Shown one piece after another: positions 14,592 to 25,370 of a DNA stretch of 64,000 bases; positions within the stretch are counted from its first letter, which is position 1; each line of letters starts with the position of its first letter. The stretch is from the NCBI GenBank assembly GCA_035652435.1, contig DASRDU010000159.1, forward strand, positions 1 through 64,000, written 5' to 3'. The DNA comes from DASRDU01 sp035652435. GTDB lineage: Bacteria > Acidobacteriota > Blastocatellia > RBC074. The position numbers and the translations under genes were made by a program. The notes beneath the pieces are model-generated. The model was not told the origin of the DNA. It searched no databases and was given only the letters and a program-made list of their open reading frames with translations.

Positions 14592-15239
14592 TCAAACGCC
14601 CGTGATGCCGAGCGCGCTGAAGGCGCCGTTCCGGCTCCGCTGCGCCAGCTGCTCCTTGGTTTGCAGGTAAGTCATAAACAGGTTGCCGCCCTTGTGCGTG
14701 AAGCCCAGGTCGTTGACGTTCAGCACGCGCATCCCCAGACTGACGCGCGCGCGGATCGGGTTGAGCGCCGGGTCGAACGCCTCTTCGGTGACGCTGAAGT
14801 CGGTCAGCCGCACCGGCACGATCCGCTGCCTGCTCCAGACGAAGATCGTGAGCGGCGATTCCATCGGCGCGATTTCGAGCGTGCCGCTCTGCGCCAGCTG
14901 ATTGTTCGATTGCAGCTGCGCGCTCGATGGATAAATGATCAGTTCGAGCGCCGCGAGCTGCGGGTGCAGGCCGACCTCGGTCGCCGTGCCGTCGGCGATT
15001 TCGAGCTGGTCGGTCGCGTCAATTTCGGCGTCCACTTTGAGCGTCTCGACCGGCGGGCCTTTCAAGCGTAAAGCCTCGGAGCGGTCGCCGCCCTCGCTGA
15101 CGCCCTGCACCTGGAGCGTGCGGGTGAGCGTGTCGGGGTTGTATTGCAGCGCGATGACGCGCCGCACGGCCGAAGTGGCCGGGTCAATCAGCACGATTCC
15201 GCCTTTGACGAGGCGGGGAGAGTTTGGGAACGTAGACAT
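14592..15239 (-). CDS. CIS tube-initiator protein (N-terminal part of Afp7)
   Basis: 215 residues. ALQYNPDTLTRTLQVQGVSE, then PPVETLKVDAEIDATDQLEI and TDFSVTEEAFDPALNPIRAR, are the hallmarks of the CIS_tube N-terminal domain (PF19266 type) that starts the inner tube on the spike. The next downstream gene supplies the LysM part, so Afp7 is split. It follows the DUF4157 gene by 30 bases. Confidence 0.88.
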   Translation of the reverse strand: MSTFPNSPRLVKGGIVLIDPATSAVRRVIALQYNPDTLTRTLQVQGVSEGGDRSEALRLKGPPVETLKVDAEIDATDQLEIADGTATEVGLHPQLAALELIIYPSSAQLQSNNQLAQSGTLEIAPMESPLTIFVWSRQRIVPVRLTDFSVTEEAFDPALNPIRARVSLGMRVLNVNDLGFTHKGGNLFMTYLQTKEQLAQRSRNGAFSALGITGV

Positions 15240-15269
15240 CGTGTTACACCCTGACGCAAGCCGACCGGC

Positions 15270-17558
15270 TCACAGATCCTCTGCCTGGCGGCCCGTAATG
15301 TCGGTGAAATCCGTGCGCAGCCGGATCATTGAGTTCGGGTCGTGGCCCGTGCGGATGATCTCCTCCAGCCTGTGTATCTCGCCGATGACCGAGGCGATGG
15401 TCATCCCGTTGCGCTCCATCTCAAGGAGGAAGTCCAGACCGCGCTGCTCCTCCTTTGCGTAAACGTCGAGCTGCTCAAAGATGAACGCCAGGTCCTCCGG
15501 AAGTATTCGACCCCGTTCGGCGCCGAGCGGGTCACGGCGGCCCCGTGTTTCGCGCATCGGAATAGTTTCCGTACTGGTGACGGGCTGACCCGGCCCCGCC
15601 TGATGTTGCAGGATGACGTAGCGGTCGAGCAGCCCGAACAGGTGCAGCAGCTCATGCCCCAGAACCTCGGCGTTTGTGACGTGCGCCGGCGGAATGCTCA
15701 TCACACCCCCGTCGCAGGTCGGGTCGGTCGCAGAGGTCGGGATGCCCTGCGGGAGCGGGTCGAATTTACAACCCGGGTAATTCACCTGAACCTGGTTGTC
15801 GGGCCGCACCGTGATCAGCCAGAAATTCTGGTCGCGGGCGGCGTCCGCGGCGACGGGCGTCAACTCCGGCTCGATGCGAAATTCGCGGCCCTGCAACGCC
15901 GCGCCGAGCAGCGTCTGATCCCACGTCTCGCGGATGCCGCGCAACAATGTTTCCCGCAACTCATCGAAGCGGCCCGCCATTCGCTGGTCCTCGAAGCGCA
16001 CGTGGAATCGCACGCGGAAGACGACTTCATTTTCATTGACCTCAATGGTGAGCGCCCGGCGGTTGATTCCGGGGACCCTGCTGAGTTCGGCCCGGCCCCG
16101 GCTTTGCGACTCAGGGTCGGTATCCATGCGGCGGCGTGATTCGAGCAGCGGGTCACGTTCCTGTGCGATGCTCGTCCTGCGCGCCTCGCGGGCGTAGTAC
16201 TCGGCGGCAAAGCGTTCGAGCAGTGGCAGCCGGCGCCGGGCGCGCTCGACCAGCATCTGGTCATACGGCGTGCGCCGCGCGTGGGGCTCTATCTGCCCGC
16301 GCCGGACCGCCTCGAGTCCGCCCTCGAAGCGCTGGTCAAAGAAGTCAACCAGACGTTGCTTTTCCGCGCCCCCGAAATCCGAGAGCAGATTGCCGACGTT
16401 TATCCCGCCGCGACCGAAGATGGCGCTCAGATCGGGCTCGGTTGAGTTATCCAGCAAATCCAGGATCGCGCGCTCGTCGGCCGAACTCACAAAGCCGGAT
16501 TGCATCTCCTGGATGAGCAGAACCTTGCGACGCGGGGTCAGCCGGAATTTGTCGGGCTCCTCAAGCCAGCCGCGGACTACGGCGCGCGCCTTGTTGTCGC
16601 TGTCGGTAAAATCCTCGATCCGGTTGGTGCGATCCAGCGTGGCGAGATAGGCCTGCAACTCCTGCTCGCCGATGTCGTCCCCGCGGAAGAGCCCGGCGAT
16701 CTCGGAAAAGATACTTCTCCGCTGGAGGGCCGGCACGACGCCAGCCGGCATCATCCGCGAATGAGTGGCCACGCCTTCGGCTGCGAATTTTCCGGCGTGA
16801 TTGCCCGGCATCAGAGGCGCGGCGGGCACTGCGCCTGCCGCGCGCTGCTGAACCACATGCGCCAGTTCGTGCGCCAGAAGATTCCTGCCGCCGGTCGTGT
16901 GTGGCGCGTATTGCCCCGCGCCGAACACGACATCGCGTCCGACCGTGTAAGCGAGCGCGTTGATGGCGCGCGCCGATTCAGCCGCCCGCCCGTCTGTATG
17001 TACGCGCACGTGGCTGAAGTCGTAGCGCGCGTGCGCTTCGGGGTGACTCACCTGTGGCAGACGGCGATGTTCCGCGGCCGAAGAGCCGCCCGCTATTCGG
17101 GCGGCGACCTGATCGGCCGCAGCCTCCTGGCTGTCTGCGGGGCTGCCGATCCTGAGCGGCCCGGAACTGTTCCGGCCCGCGGCGGGTGCCGGTTGCTCGC
17201 CCCGGGCGAGTTCGCGGGCGACCAGCCCGGTCCGGCTCTCAGCCGCCTTCGCACCCGTCCGGACCCGCACGTCACTGAAGTCGCGACCGAAGCGCGGCTC
17301 GAAGAAAGTCCGCGTCCCGGCATCCAGCGGCCGCCCGGGAGATTGCAAAACCTCATGAACAATCGGCGGGACTTCAGCCACATCACCCTGCCCTGAAACT
17401 TTGCGTTGCAGCATCCCGCGCTTCCTGCCGCACTCGTCGCACTCGCCGCCAGACACCGTGTAATTGCCGCAGGCGCACTTGCGCTGCAGCACGCGGCCCG
17501 GAACCGGCGTCAGGTCCGAGCCGTCCCGCTTCGCCCGATTTTGCGTCCGCTCACTCAT
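15270..17558 (-). CDS. DUF4157 eCIS-core protein with second zincin motif, candidate effector
   Basis: 762 residues. The N terminus has a four-Cys knuckle (C28, C30, C40, C43). Residues 75-115 hold an incomplete DUF4157-like repeat (DAGTRTFFEPRFGRDFSDVR), and residues 170-240 a complete one (ARYDFSHVRVHTDGRAAESA) with HELAH at 230-234. Then follows a ~380-residue helical region rich in charged residues. Near the C terminus is HELLHLFGLLD (635-645), an HExxHxxGxxD zinc-peptidase motif that DUF4157 itself does not have. DUF4157 is known as an eCIS-associated domain thought to mark or process cargo. The second zincin suggests that this is the delivered toxin; this is inference. Start overlaps the upstream gene as ATGA. 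Confidence 0.83.
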   Translation of the reverse strand: MSERTQNRAKRDGSDLTPVPGRVLQRKCACGNYTVSGGECDECGRKRGMLQRKVSGQGDVAEVPPIVHEVLQSPGRPLDAGTRTFFEPRFGRDFSDVRVRTGAKAAESRTGLVARELARGEQPAPAAGRNSSGPLRIGSPADSQEAAADQVAARIAGGSSAAEHRRLPQVSHPEAHARYDFSHVRVHTDGRAAESARAINALAYTVGRDVVFGAGQYAPHTTGGRNLLAHELAHVVQQRAAGAVPAAPLMPGNHAGKFAAEGVATHSRMMPAGVVPALQRRSIFSEIAGLFRGDDIGEQELQAYLATLDRTNRIEDFTDSDNKARAVVRGWLEEPDKFRLTPRRKVLLIQEMQSGFVSSADERAILDLLDNSTEPDLSAIFGRGGINVGNLLSDFGGAEKQRLVDFFDQRFEGGLEAVRRGQIEPHARRTPYDQMLVERARRRLPLLERFAAEYYAREARRTSIAQERDPLLESRRRMDTDPESQSRGRAELSRVPGINRRALTIEVNENEVVFRVRFHVRFEDQRMAGRFDELRETLLRGIRETWDQTLLGAALQGREFRIEPELTPVAADAARDQNFWLITVRPDNQVQVNYPGCKFDPLPQGIPTSATDPTCDGGVMSIPPAHVTNAEVLGHELLHLFGLLDRYVILQHQAGPGQPVTSTETIPMRETRGRRDPLGAERGRILPEDLAFIFEQLDVYAKEEQRGLDFLLEMERNGMTIASVIGEIHRLEEIIRTGHDPNSMIRLRTDFTDITGRQAEDL

Positions 17559-17862
17559 CCGCCATGCCTTTCGTGCGACCCTGTCATCGCCGTCTCTATA
17601 CGGCCCGACCCCGCGCCGATGCCGCCGTAGACTGATCGCGCGATTCGTGCGCCTGATTGCGCCGCGTCATTCTCGCGGGGCAGCCACACCGGCTCGACGC
17701 GCAGCGACGGTGTGGCGCCGCCCGCGAGCAACTCCTGCTTCAACCCGCCGGCCGTCAGCAATCGCGTGAGTTCCGCTTCGACGGCCGCCCGCACCTCGGC
17801 GCTCTGCCTCGCGTCGAGCGGCAGCCCGTCCAGAATCAATCGTTCGATATGCAGCTTGATGT

Positions 17863-17866
<4 letters not shown>
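17555..17866 (-). CDS. Small conserved eCIS-associated protein
   Basis: 103 residues from the ATG at 17866, which overlaps the AAA+ stop as ATGA; the longer frame is not needed. It begins NIKLHIERLILDGLPLDARQ, followed by a helix ending in VEAELTRLLTAGG. I have seen such short proteins between the ATPase and DUF4157 genes of eCIS loci but know no function. It overlaps the DUF4157 gene too, so a partner or chaperone of the DUF4157 protein is a reasonable guess and no more. Confidence 0.7.
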
Positions 17867-20034
<2,168 letters not shown>

Positions 20035-20070
20035 TGGCCCTTGATGTCTGGCACGTCAGGATGTGGAATG

Positions 20071-20142
20071 TGTCAGTAGCCCGACCGAGAGGGAGGGCTT
20101 GTATCCAAGTCCAAGCCCTCCCTCACGGTCGGGCTACTGACA
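20071..20142. repeat. Inverted repeat, 30-bp arms, 1 mismatch
   Basis: 20071-20100 pairs with 20113-20142 at 29 of 30 positions, loop 12 bases. The arm contains GTCAGTAGCCCGACCG. It separates the DUF4255 and AAA+ genes within the operon, and its short loop makes it the tightest hairpin of the set. Confidence 0.9.
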
Positions 20143-20150
20143 CGGCTGGT

Positions 20151-21383
20151 TCAGTTGATCGTGATCTTCTTATTCTCGTCGAATTTGATCGGCGCGTTCT
20201 CCGGCTCGCCCGGCTGCCCTGGCGCGATGATCTCGCTGTCCACGCCGTCAACGCGCAGACGCGCGAGCAGCCCCACGCCGGTCGGCACGGGGAACTGGTC
20301 GCCGACCGGCGTCCTGATGATGAACTGAAAACTGTTCGTCGCCGCGGCGTGCGGTTCGGCCAGTACCTCGAAATCGCCGAGCAGCAGCGAGACGCGCTGT
20401 TCAGGCAGCACCTGCACGCCGCACGTCAGGTTGATCTTCGCTTCGCCGCTGGCGCGCGCGACGGTGAGCGGCAGCGGCGTGGTGATGGCCGGCGCGACGG
20501 CGAGCGGCAATTCGTTGCTCGCGATCTCGCCCTTCGGCGTCGTGAGCCTGACGGCGACTGTGTAAAAGCCCGCGGCCAGATTGTTCGGCAGCGTCGCGTC
20601 GAGCCGCGCGTCATTGACTACAGCGGTCGTCGGCTGCGGCGGACTGGCGAAGCGCGCAGAAGAGAGGCGCGCCGCGCCGCCGCCGAGCCGGCTGCCCAGG
20701 AGCATGATCACGTCGCCCGGCTGCGCACCGAGCCGTCGCTCGGGCAATCGCAGAGAGAAGAGCGCCGGGAAGGGCGCGACGATGTCGGGCTGTGACACAA
20801 CGCCCGTGTCATTCTCGCCGCGCTGCAGGACGGGCAGCGGCGTCTTCGGCGGGCGCGTGCTTTCGATCAGCACGACCGAGATCTGATAAGCCGCCGAGAC
20901 GCGGTAGTGCGTCTGAAACGTCGTCCACAGCTTCGACATCTCTTCAAAAGTGAGCGGCTGGAGAGTGATCCGCACGCGCTCGATCTGCTCGTGCAGGTCG
21001 CTGCCCGTCACCTGTCCGGTCGCGTCCTTGATCTCTTTAGCGCCGAGCAGCGGGTGGTCGTGCAGCACGCTCATTGCCTGCCCGAGCAACTGGTGCGCAT
21101 TCGTATCGTCCTCGTCGTCGCTGTAAGCCGTGAGCAGGTAGTAGAGTACGAGCGGGAGCGGCGGATGGCCCGTCTCGCCGGGCCTCGCCTGGCGCGGCAT
21201 GTCGCGATTGCGCCACGCGGCGTCGGGCAGCACCTGGTAGAGGAACAGGTTGAGTTGATTGCCCGTCAGGCTGCGCCGCGCGTTGTCGAGCGGTCGCGCG
21301 GTGACATCCTGAATGCCGACCCCGCGGACGAGCAGGTTGCGCAACGTGGCCGTGACGGCGGCGATGGCCAGCGGATTGCTCAT
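20151..21383 (-). CDS. DUF4255 cap/terminator protein (Afp16/Pvc16-like) with IPT-like C-terminal domain
   Basis: 410 residues. The N-terminal ~190 residues (AIAAVTATLRNLLVRGVGIQ, LTGNQLNLFLYQVLPDAAWR, LVLYYLLTAYSDDED) are the DUF4255/Pvc16_N domain, the sheath-tube cap of eCIS. The C-terminal half has immunoglobulin-like segments (AQPGDVIMLLGSRLGGGAAR, LPNNLAAGFYTVAVRLTTPK) of the IPT/TIG kind, which are an add-on relative to Afp16. Its start overlaps the proline-rich gene as ATGA. Confidence 0.9.
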   Translation of the reverse strand: MSNPLAIAAVTATLRNLLVRGVGIQDVTARPLDNARRSLTGNQLNLFLYQVLPDAAWRNRDMPRQARPGETGHPPLPLVLYYLLTAYSDDEDDTNAHQLLGQAMSVLHDHPLLGAKEIKDATGQVTGSDLHEQIERVRITLQPLTFEEMSKLWTTFQTHYRVSAAYQISVVLIESTRPPKTPLPVLQRGENDTGVVSQPDIVAPFPALFSLRLPERRLGAQPGDVIMLLGSRLGGGAARLSSARFASPPQPTTAVVNDARLDATLPNNLAAGFYTVAVRLTTPKGEIASNELPLAVAPAITTPLPLTVARASGEAKINLTCGVQVLPEQRVSLLLGDFEVLAEPHAAATNSFQFIIRTPVGDQFPVPTGVGLLARLRVDGVDSEIIAPGQPGEPENAPIKFDENKKITIN

Positions 21384-22141
21384 CTCTCCCCTCCCGTGCC
21401 CCGCCCGCGCAGGTAATCTTCCAGACTCAGTGAAGGCGGCGTCTGGCGTGCCCTGGACGGCGACGGCCGTGGCTGCACGGCGCGCACTTCTATCCGACCG
21501 ATGGTCACCTGAATCGTCGGGGCGGGCGCGGCGGACTGCTTCTCTTCGCGAGCCGGGCGATCTTCAAAGAGCGGTGTGACACGCGGCTGCACAACGACTG
21601 ATGGAGTCGCCGGGGTCACAGGTGACTCCCGCTCCGGGAGTGGCAATTCAGTTGCGACGGCGCGCGTCTGAATCGGGGGCGGTTCGGGCTCTGTGTCACG
21701 GAAAGCTTCTTTGATCACGGTCCGCTCGTGGCTGACGATGGTCACCGAAGGATGCGAATCCGGCCCGGAGTTCTGGCCCGCATCCGCTGCCGTCCGGAGG
21801 CTGGCAGGCAGCGTCGTCGGTGCCGATTCCGGCTGGCGAATCGCCGGCTGCCGCTCCGGCATCGTTGAAGGCGCATTCGCGGTTATGGCGACGCGCTCGA
21901 ACGCCGCGTCGTCCGGCGTCGTCACGCTCGCTGGCAATCGTGTCGCGCCTGATCCGTCGTGGCGCGGGGTTGACGCGGGCCGCGCGGCGACCGGCGCCGA
22001 CAGCTCGGCCTCGATCTCCGGCGGGGCGAACGGCAGCGCGTCTGAGCGCTCCGCAGGCTCGAAGCGCGAGCGCAGGCGGGGCTGCAACATCGGGGCCGGA
22101 TCAAAACTCCGCGCGGCCAGATTGGTCAGGTAGTCACTCAC
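21380..22141 (-). CDS. Proline-rich protein with conserved C-terminal motif
   Basis: 253 residues from a GTG start. Most of the chain is low-complexity, rich in Pro, Ala, Thr and Arg, with no predicted globular core, membrane segment or signal peptide. The C terminus is ordered: TIQVTIGRIEVRAVQPRPSP and, further, PPSLSLEDYLRGR. I recall this ending from hypothetical proteins of other eCIS loci. A disordered linker plus a short docking motif suits a tube-lumen or scaffold role and makes it my only candidate for a tape-measure substitute, which is speculation. Confidence 0.65.
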   Translation of the reverse strand: MSDYLTNLAARSFDPAPMLQPRLRSRFEPAERSDALPFAPPEIEAELSAPVAARPASTPRHDGSGATRLPASVTTPDDAAFERVAITANAPSTMPERQPAIRQPESAPTTLPASLRTAADAGQNSGPDSHPSVTIVSHERTVIKEAFRDTEPEPPPIQTRAVATELPLPERESPVTPATPSVVVQPRVTPLFEDRPAREEKQSAAPAPTIQVTIGRIEVRAVQPRPSPSRARQTPPSLSLEDYLRGRGTGGER

Positions 22142-22164
22142 GAGTCCGTTACGCGGCAGGTCGC

Positions 22165-22917
22165 TTACGCCACCCTGCCGATCATCTCCAGATAAAGCTG
22201 CCGCCGCTCGGCGCCGAGCGCCAGGATGTCTGATTCGCGCCAGCCGTAGGCCGACGCCAGCAGATGCACTTCGCGCAGCGTGCGGCGCGCCCAGTCGTCA
22301 ATCTCGCCCCAGAGGTAAGCGACGATGTCGAAGGCCGCCAGCCAGCGGTGGCCGCAACTCTCGCAGGTCAGGTCCAGTTGCACGTTCGCCTGCGGGTCGG
22401 CCTCTTCCATCCTCGCGGCGATGGCCTCAATGAGCGCGGGCGGCAGATCGTGCGCCGCATCAACCGGCTCCTCGCGGCCTGCGCGAGTCACGCGCAGCAG
22501 GCAGCGCGAGAGGAGCATTTCGCCGGGCCGCCCGTCGCCCCCGACTGCGGCGAGTGCCGCGAGGTCTTCGCTGTTCGGCAGGCGGAATTGCGCCTCGCAG
22601 CCGCCGGCTTCGACCGCGAGCGTTTCCGGCTGTTCGCCGCGAGCCCCGGCGCGAATCTCTGCCGCTTCAAACGTCAGTTCCAGCGGCTGCCGGCACTGCG
22701 GGCAGGCGGCGAGGCCCGTCATCCGCGAGCCGAAGAGCCGTTCGCGCAGGGTGAGCAGCAGGCCGTCGCGCCGGCCAACGCTCAGCCTCGCCAGCGCCTC
22801 AGGTCCCGCGTCAGGCGTCGCCGCGGCGAGCAGCAGCAGCGCCCGCGCCGTGCCCGACTGCCCGCGCCCGCGCTCCCAGACCGCCAGCAGTTCTGCCGCC
22901 GTCATCGCGCCCGTCAT
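22165..22917 (-). CDS. Zinc-ribbon CIS protein
   Basis: 250 residues. Two Cys pairs (CPQCRQPLELTF near residue 75 and LTCESCGHRW near 205) form a probable zinc ribbon, flanked by a helical N terminus (AELLAVWERGRGQSGTARAL) and a C-terminal segment (IDDWARRTLREVHLLASAYG, WRESDILALGAERRQLYLEM). This matches a group of proteins encoded next to the tube gene of eCIS and T4-like tails that are sometimes annotated as baseplate or assembly chaperone. Start overlaps the tube stop as ATGA. Confidence 0.7.
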   Translation of the reverse strand: MTGAMTAAELLAVWERGRGQSGTARALLLLAAATPDAGPEALARLSVGRRDGLLLTLRERLFGSRMTGLAACPQCRQPLELTFEAAEIRAGARGEQPETLAVEAGGCEAQFRLPNSEDLAALAAVGGDGRPGEMLLSRCLLRVTRAGREEPVDAAHDLPPALIEAIAARMEEADPQANVQLDLTCESCGHRWLAAFDIVAYLWGEIDDWARRTLREVHLLASAYGWRESDILALGAERRQLYLEMIGRVA

Positions 22918-23438
22918 TGCGGTTCAGTGAAGGTCGGCTCGCTCGGTTCGGGCGTCTCCAGGTCGCGCTCCCAGCCTTCGTTTTCGAGCTTGATGTGCTG
23001 GATCAGCACGGCATTGGCGTTGGCATCGAGATCGGCCTGCGCCTGAAACTCCGAGACCCAGCAGCGGAAGACCTTATAGGCGATGGCCAGCTGGCCGGCC
23101 TCGTTGTAGACCTCGATGATGATGTCCTTGCGAAAATCCTTGAGCGAGACCTCGGCACCCAGGCCCGCGCCGAAGTTCCAGACCTTATTGGCCCACTGCT
23201 CGAAGTCCTTGTCGTGCGTCACGCCGCGGTCGAGCGTGATGGCCTCGTACTCGGTGCGGCCCGGCGATTTGCGGGTACTCGACGGGTCGCCCCCCTCGCG
23301 GTGCTTGACGACTTCCGTAGTGCGCTTGAGCGCGCCGACCTTGCTCACGCCGGCCACGTAGCGGCCGTCCCATTTGACGCGGAACTTGAAATTCTTGTAC
23401 GGATCGAAACGCTGTGCGTTGACGGTGAACTGAGCCAT
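22914..23438 (-). CDS. Inner tube protein, T4 gp19-like (Afp1/Afp5-like)
   Basis: 174 residues. The ATG at 23438 follows GAGGAGA by a few bases; upstream codons are part of the palindrome at 23456-23537. RFDPYKNFKFRVKWDGRYVA, VSKVGALKRTTEVVKHREGG and the later EFEQWANKVW-like and FRKDIIIEVYNEAGQLAIAY segments are the phage_T4_gp19 tube fold. Only this one tube gene is present, where Afp and PVC have several, as in simpler eCIS types. An acidic tail of about 15 residues (ETPEPSEPTFTEPQ) is added. Confidence 0.9.
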   Translation of the reverse strand: MAQFTVNAQRFDPYKNFKFRVKWDGRYVAGVSKVGALKRTTEVVKHREGGDPSSTRKSPGRTEYEAITLDRGVTHDKDFEQWANKVWNFGAGLGAEVSLKDFRKDIIIEVYNEAGQLAIAYKVFRCWVSEFQAQADLDANANAVLIQHIKLENEGWERDLETPEPSEPTFTEPQ

Positions 23439-23455
23439 ACGTTCTCCTCGGAAAA

Positions 23456-23537
23456 TGTCCGACAAGCTGCCAGCTTGTCGTCGCTTCCGGCAGTCGCCCA
23501 TCGCGAGAACCACGACAAGCTGGCAGCTTGTCGGACA
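23456..23537. repeat. Perfect 26-bp inverted repeat with self-palindromic arms
   Basis: 23456-23481 is the exact reverse complement of 23512-23537. Each arm is a small hairpin (CGACAAGCT, GCC, AGCTTGTCG). It lies between sheath and tube genes. Half of the same unit, GTCCGACAAGCTGCCAGC, occurs again alone at about 25888-25905. Confidence 0.9.
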
Positions 23538-23603
23538 GCGCGCGCCGCGTTGTCATGGTTTCAGGGCGTCCGCGTGCGGCCTGAACGATTCCTGCCGGGC
23601 CTC

Positions 23604-25166
23604 TCAGACCTCGATCTGGCCGGCCATCTGTTGCAGTTTGATGATCACAAACTCGGCGGGCTTGAGCGGCGCGAACCCGACAATGATATTGACGATCCCG
23701 CGGTTGATGTCACTCTGCGTCGTCGTCTCCTTGTCGCATTTGACGAAGTAGGCGTCGCGCGGCGTGCGCCCCTGGAACGCCCCCTGACGGAACAGGTCGT
23801 GTAAGAACGCGCCGACGTTGAGTCGAATCTGCGCCCAGAGCGGCTCGTCGTTCGGCTCGAAGACGACCCACTTCAAGGCGCGGAAGAGCGTCTCTTCGAT
23901 GTAGAGCGCGGTGCGCCGGACGGGGACGTATTTCCATTCCGACCCGCGCTCGTCGTTCCCCTGTAGCGTGCGCGCGCCCCAGATGACCGTGCCGTAGACC
24001 GGGAAGGCGCGAATGCAGTTGACCGCCATCGGGTTGAGGACGCCGTTTTCGTCGTTGGTCAGCGCGAACTTCGGCCCGACGACGCCCGTCAGACTGGCTT
24101 CGGTGCCGGCGGGCGCCTTCCAGACGCCGCGATTCGAATCAGTCCGCGCGTAAAGCCCGGCGACAAAACCGCAGGGCGGGAACTCGCCGGCGCGGTTCTC
24201 CTTGAGCGGGTCGGGCGCCACGACCCACGGGAAATAGAACGAGGCGTTGATCGCGTTGTCGCCCGTCAGGGCCGTTTTCGGGCCGCTCTTGAGAGTGTCG
24301 AAGGTGTCGTTCTGAGCGCAGTCGGCGATCAGAAAAGCCCGCCTCCGGCGGCAGAACTCTTCGAGACTTGAGAGCGTCGTATCCTTGCTCTCGCCCGGCA
24401 CGCAGAGCAGGTTGAAGAGGTCAATGCGATCCAGCAGGAAGGCGCCTCCAGTGCCGCTGGTGGGAAGCAGGGCGCTTTCGAAGGCGGCGTCGTTGGGCGC
24501 GAGGACTTTGCCCTCGCCGCCGTTCTGCAGCTTCGCGGCGGCGGGAATCTCGCCGGCATTGGCGCCGCTGGTCGGGATCGCAGTGTCGGCGGGCGGGTCG
24601 GTCGCGTTGTTCTGGACCGCGGCGGTGACGAACGAAGATTCGTCCCTCAGCACGTTCTCGACAAAGCGCGCGTCCTGCGGACTCATCGAAAGATTTTCGA
24701 AGACTTCCACGGGCACGCCTTTCTTATCCTGTTTGACGTTGGCGACGAGGAGCTTGAAGCGCGTGGCGTCATCGGCGCGCTTCTTTGTGACGACGGCGTA
24801 ATCCTCGGCCCACTTGCCCGGATTCTTCGCCGTCACTTTCAACTTTGAATCGAGCGTCACTTCGGCCGCGGCGGCGTTATCGGCCGGCGTCTGCGAGCCC
24901 GTCGTGACGAGGCGGACGACGTAAGCGCGCTGGCCGCCGTTGGCGAAGAAGTGGTAGACCGAGTAACTCATCAGGCTGCGCGAATCGAGCCCGCCGAACC
25001 TGCGCTCATACTCGGGCCAGCTCAGCACCAGCTCGGCGCGGTCGGTCGGCCCCTTCGCCGCCCAGCCGATGAAGGCCGTGATCGAAGTCGCCACGCCGGT
25101 GATGGTGCGGACGCCGCTCGGAATCTCCTCGATGTAGACACCCGGATAAGTCACTGAAACTGGCAT
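23604..25166 (-). CDS. Contractile sheath protein
   Basis: 520 residues, single sheath gene. YPGVYIEEIPSGVRTITGVA, TSITAFIGWAAKGPTDRAEL and YSVYHFFANGGQRAYVVRLV define the sheath N-terminal domain. The C-terminal domain contains YVPVRRTALYIEETLFRALK, then WVVFEPNDEPLWAQIRLNVG and FVKCDKETTTQSDINRGIVN, typical of T4 gp18-like and Afp sheath proteins. A GGAGG ribosome binding site precedes the ATG. The cluster order sheath, tube, then others is the usual one. Confidence 0.95.
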   Translation of the reverse strand: MPVSVTYPGVYIEEIPSGVRTITGVATSITAFIGWAAKGPTDRAELVLSWPEYERRFGGLDSRSLMSYSVYHFFANGGQRAYVVRLVTTGSQTPADNAAAAEVTLDSKLKVTAKNPGKWAEDYAVVTKKRADDATRFKLLVANVKQDKKGVPVEVFENLSMSPQDARFVENVLRDESSFVTAAVQNNATDPPADTAIPTSGANAGEIPAAAKLQNGGEGKVLAPNDAAFESALLPTSGTGGAFLLDRIDLFNLLCVPGESKDTTLSSLEEFCRRRRAFLIADCAQNDTFDTLKSGPKTALTGDNAINASFYFPWVVAPDPLKENRAGEFPPCGFVAGLYARTDSNRGVWKAPAGTEASLTGVVGPKFALTNDENGVLNPMAVNCIRAFPVYGTVIWGARTLQGNDERGSEWKYVPVRRTALYIEETLFRALKWVVFEPNDEPLWAQIRLNVGAFLHDLFRQGAFQGRTPRDAYFVKCDKETTTQSDINRGIVNIIVGFAPLKPAEFVIIKLQQMAGQIEV

Positions 25167-25236
25167 TGTCGCCTCCTCTGCTTGGAATCGGTTGTTATTC
25201 CTGAATCAGGCCACGAGATATGGGAACAGGGAGATT

Positions 25237-25312
25237 CACCGCAGAGGACGCGGAGGTTCACAGAGGCTGTCTGAACATTGAGTTCCTCTGTGTTCCTCTG
25301 CGCCCTGCGGTG
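25237..25312. repeat. Imperfect inverted repeat of the CACCGCAGAGG type
   Basis: 25237-25266 (caccgcagaggacgcggagg...) pairs imperfectly with 25285-25312, with a two-base bulge. This CACCGCAGAGG/CCTCTGTG pattern is one I know from many unrelated bacterial genomes as an intergenic repeat. Here it lies in the leader region of the sheath gene. Confidence 0.65.
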
Positions 25313-25370
25313 GTAAAGATCTGCCCCATGGCTGCGAGCTTCGATTCAGAACGCGCGCCGGCTGAAATTT

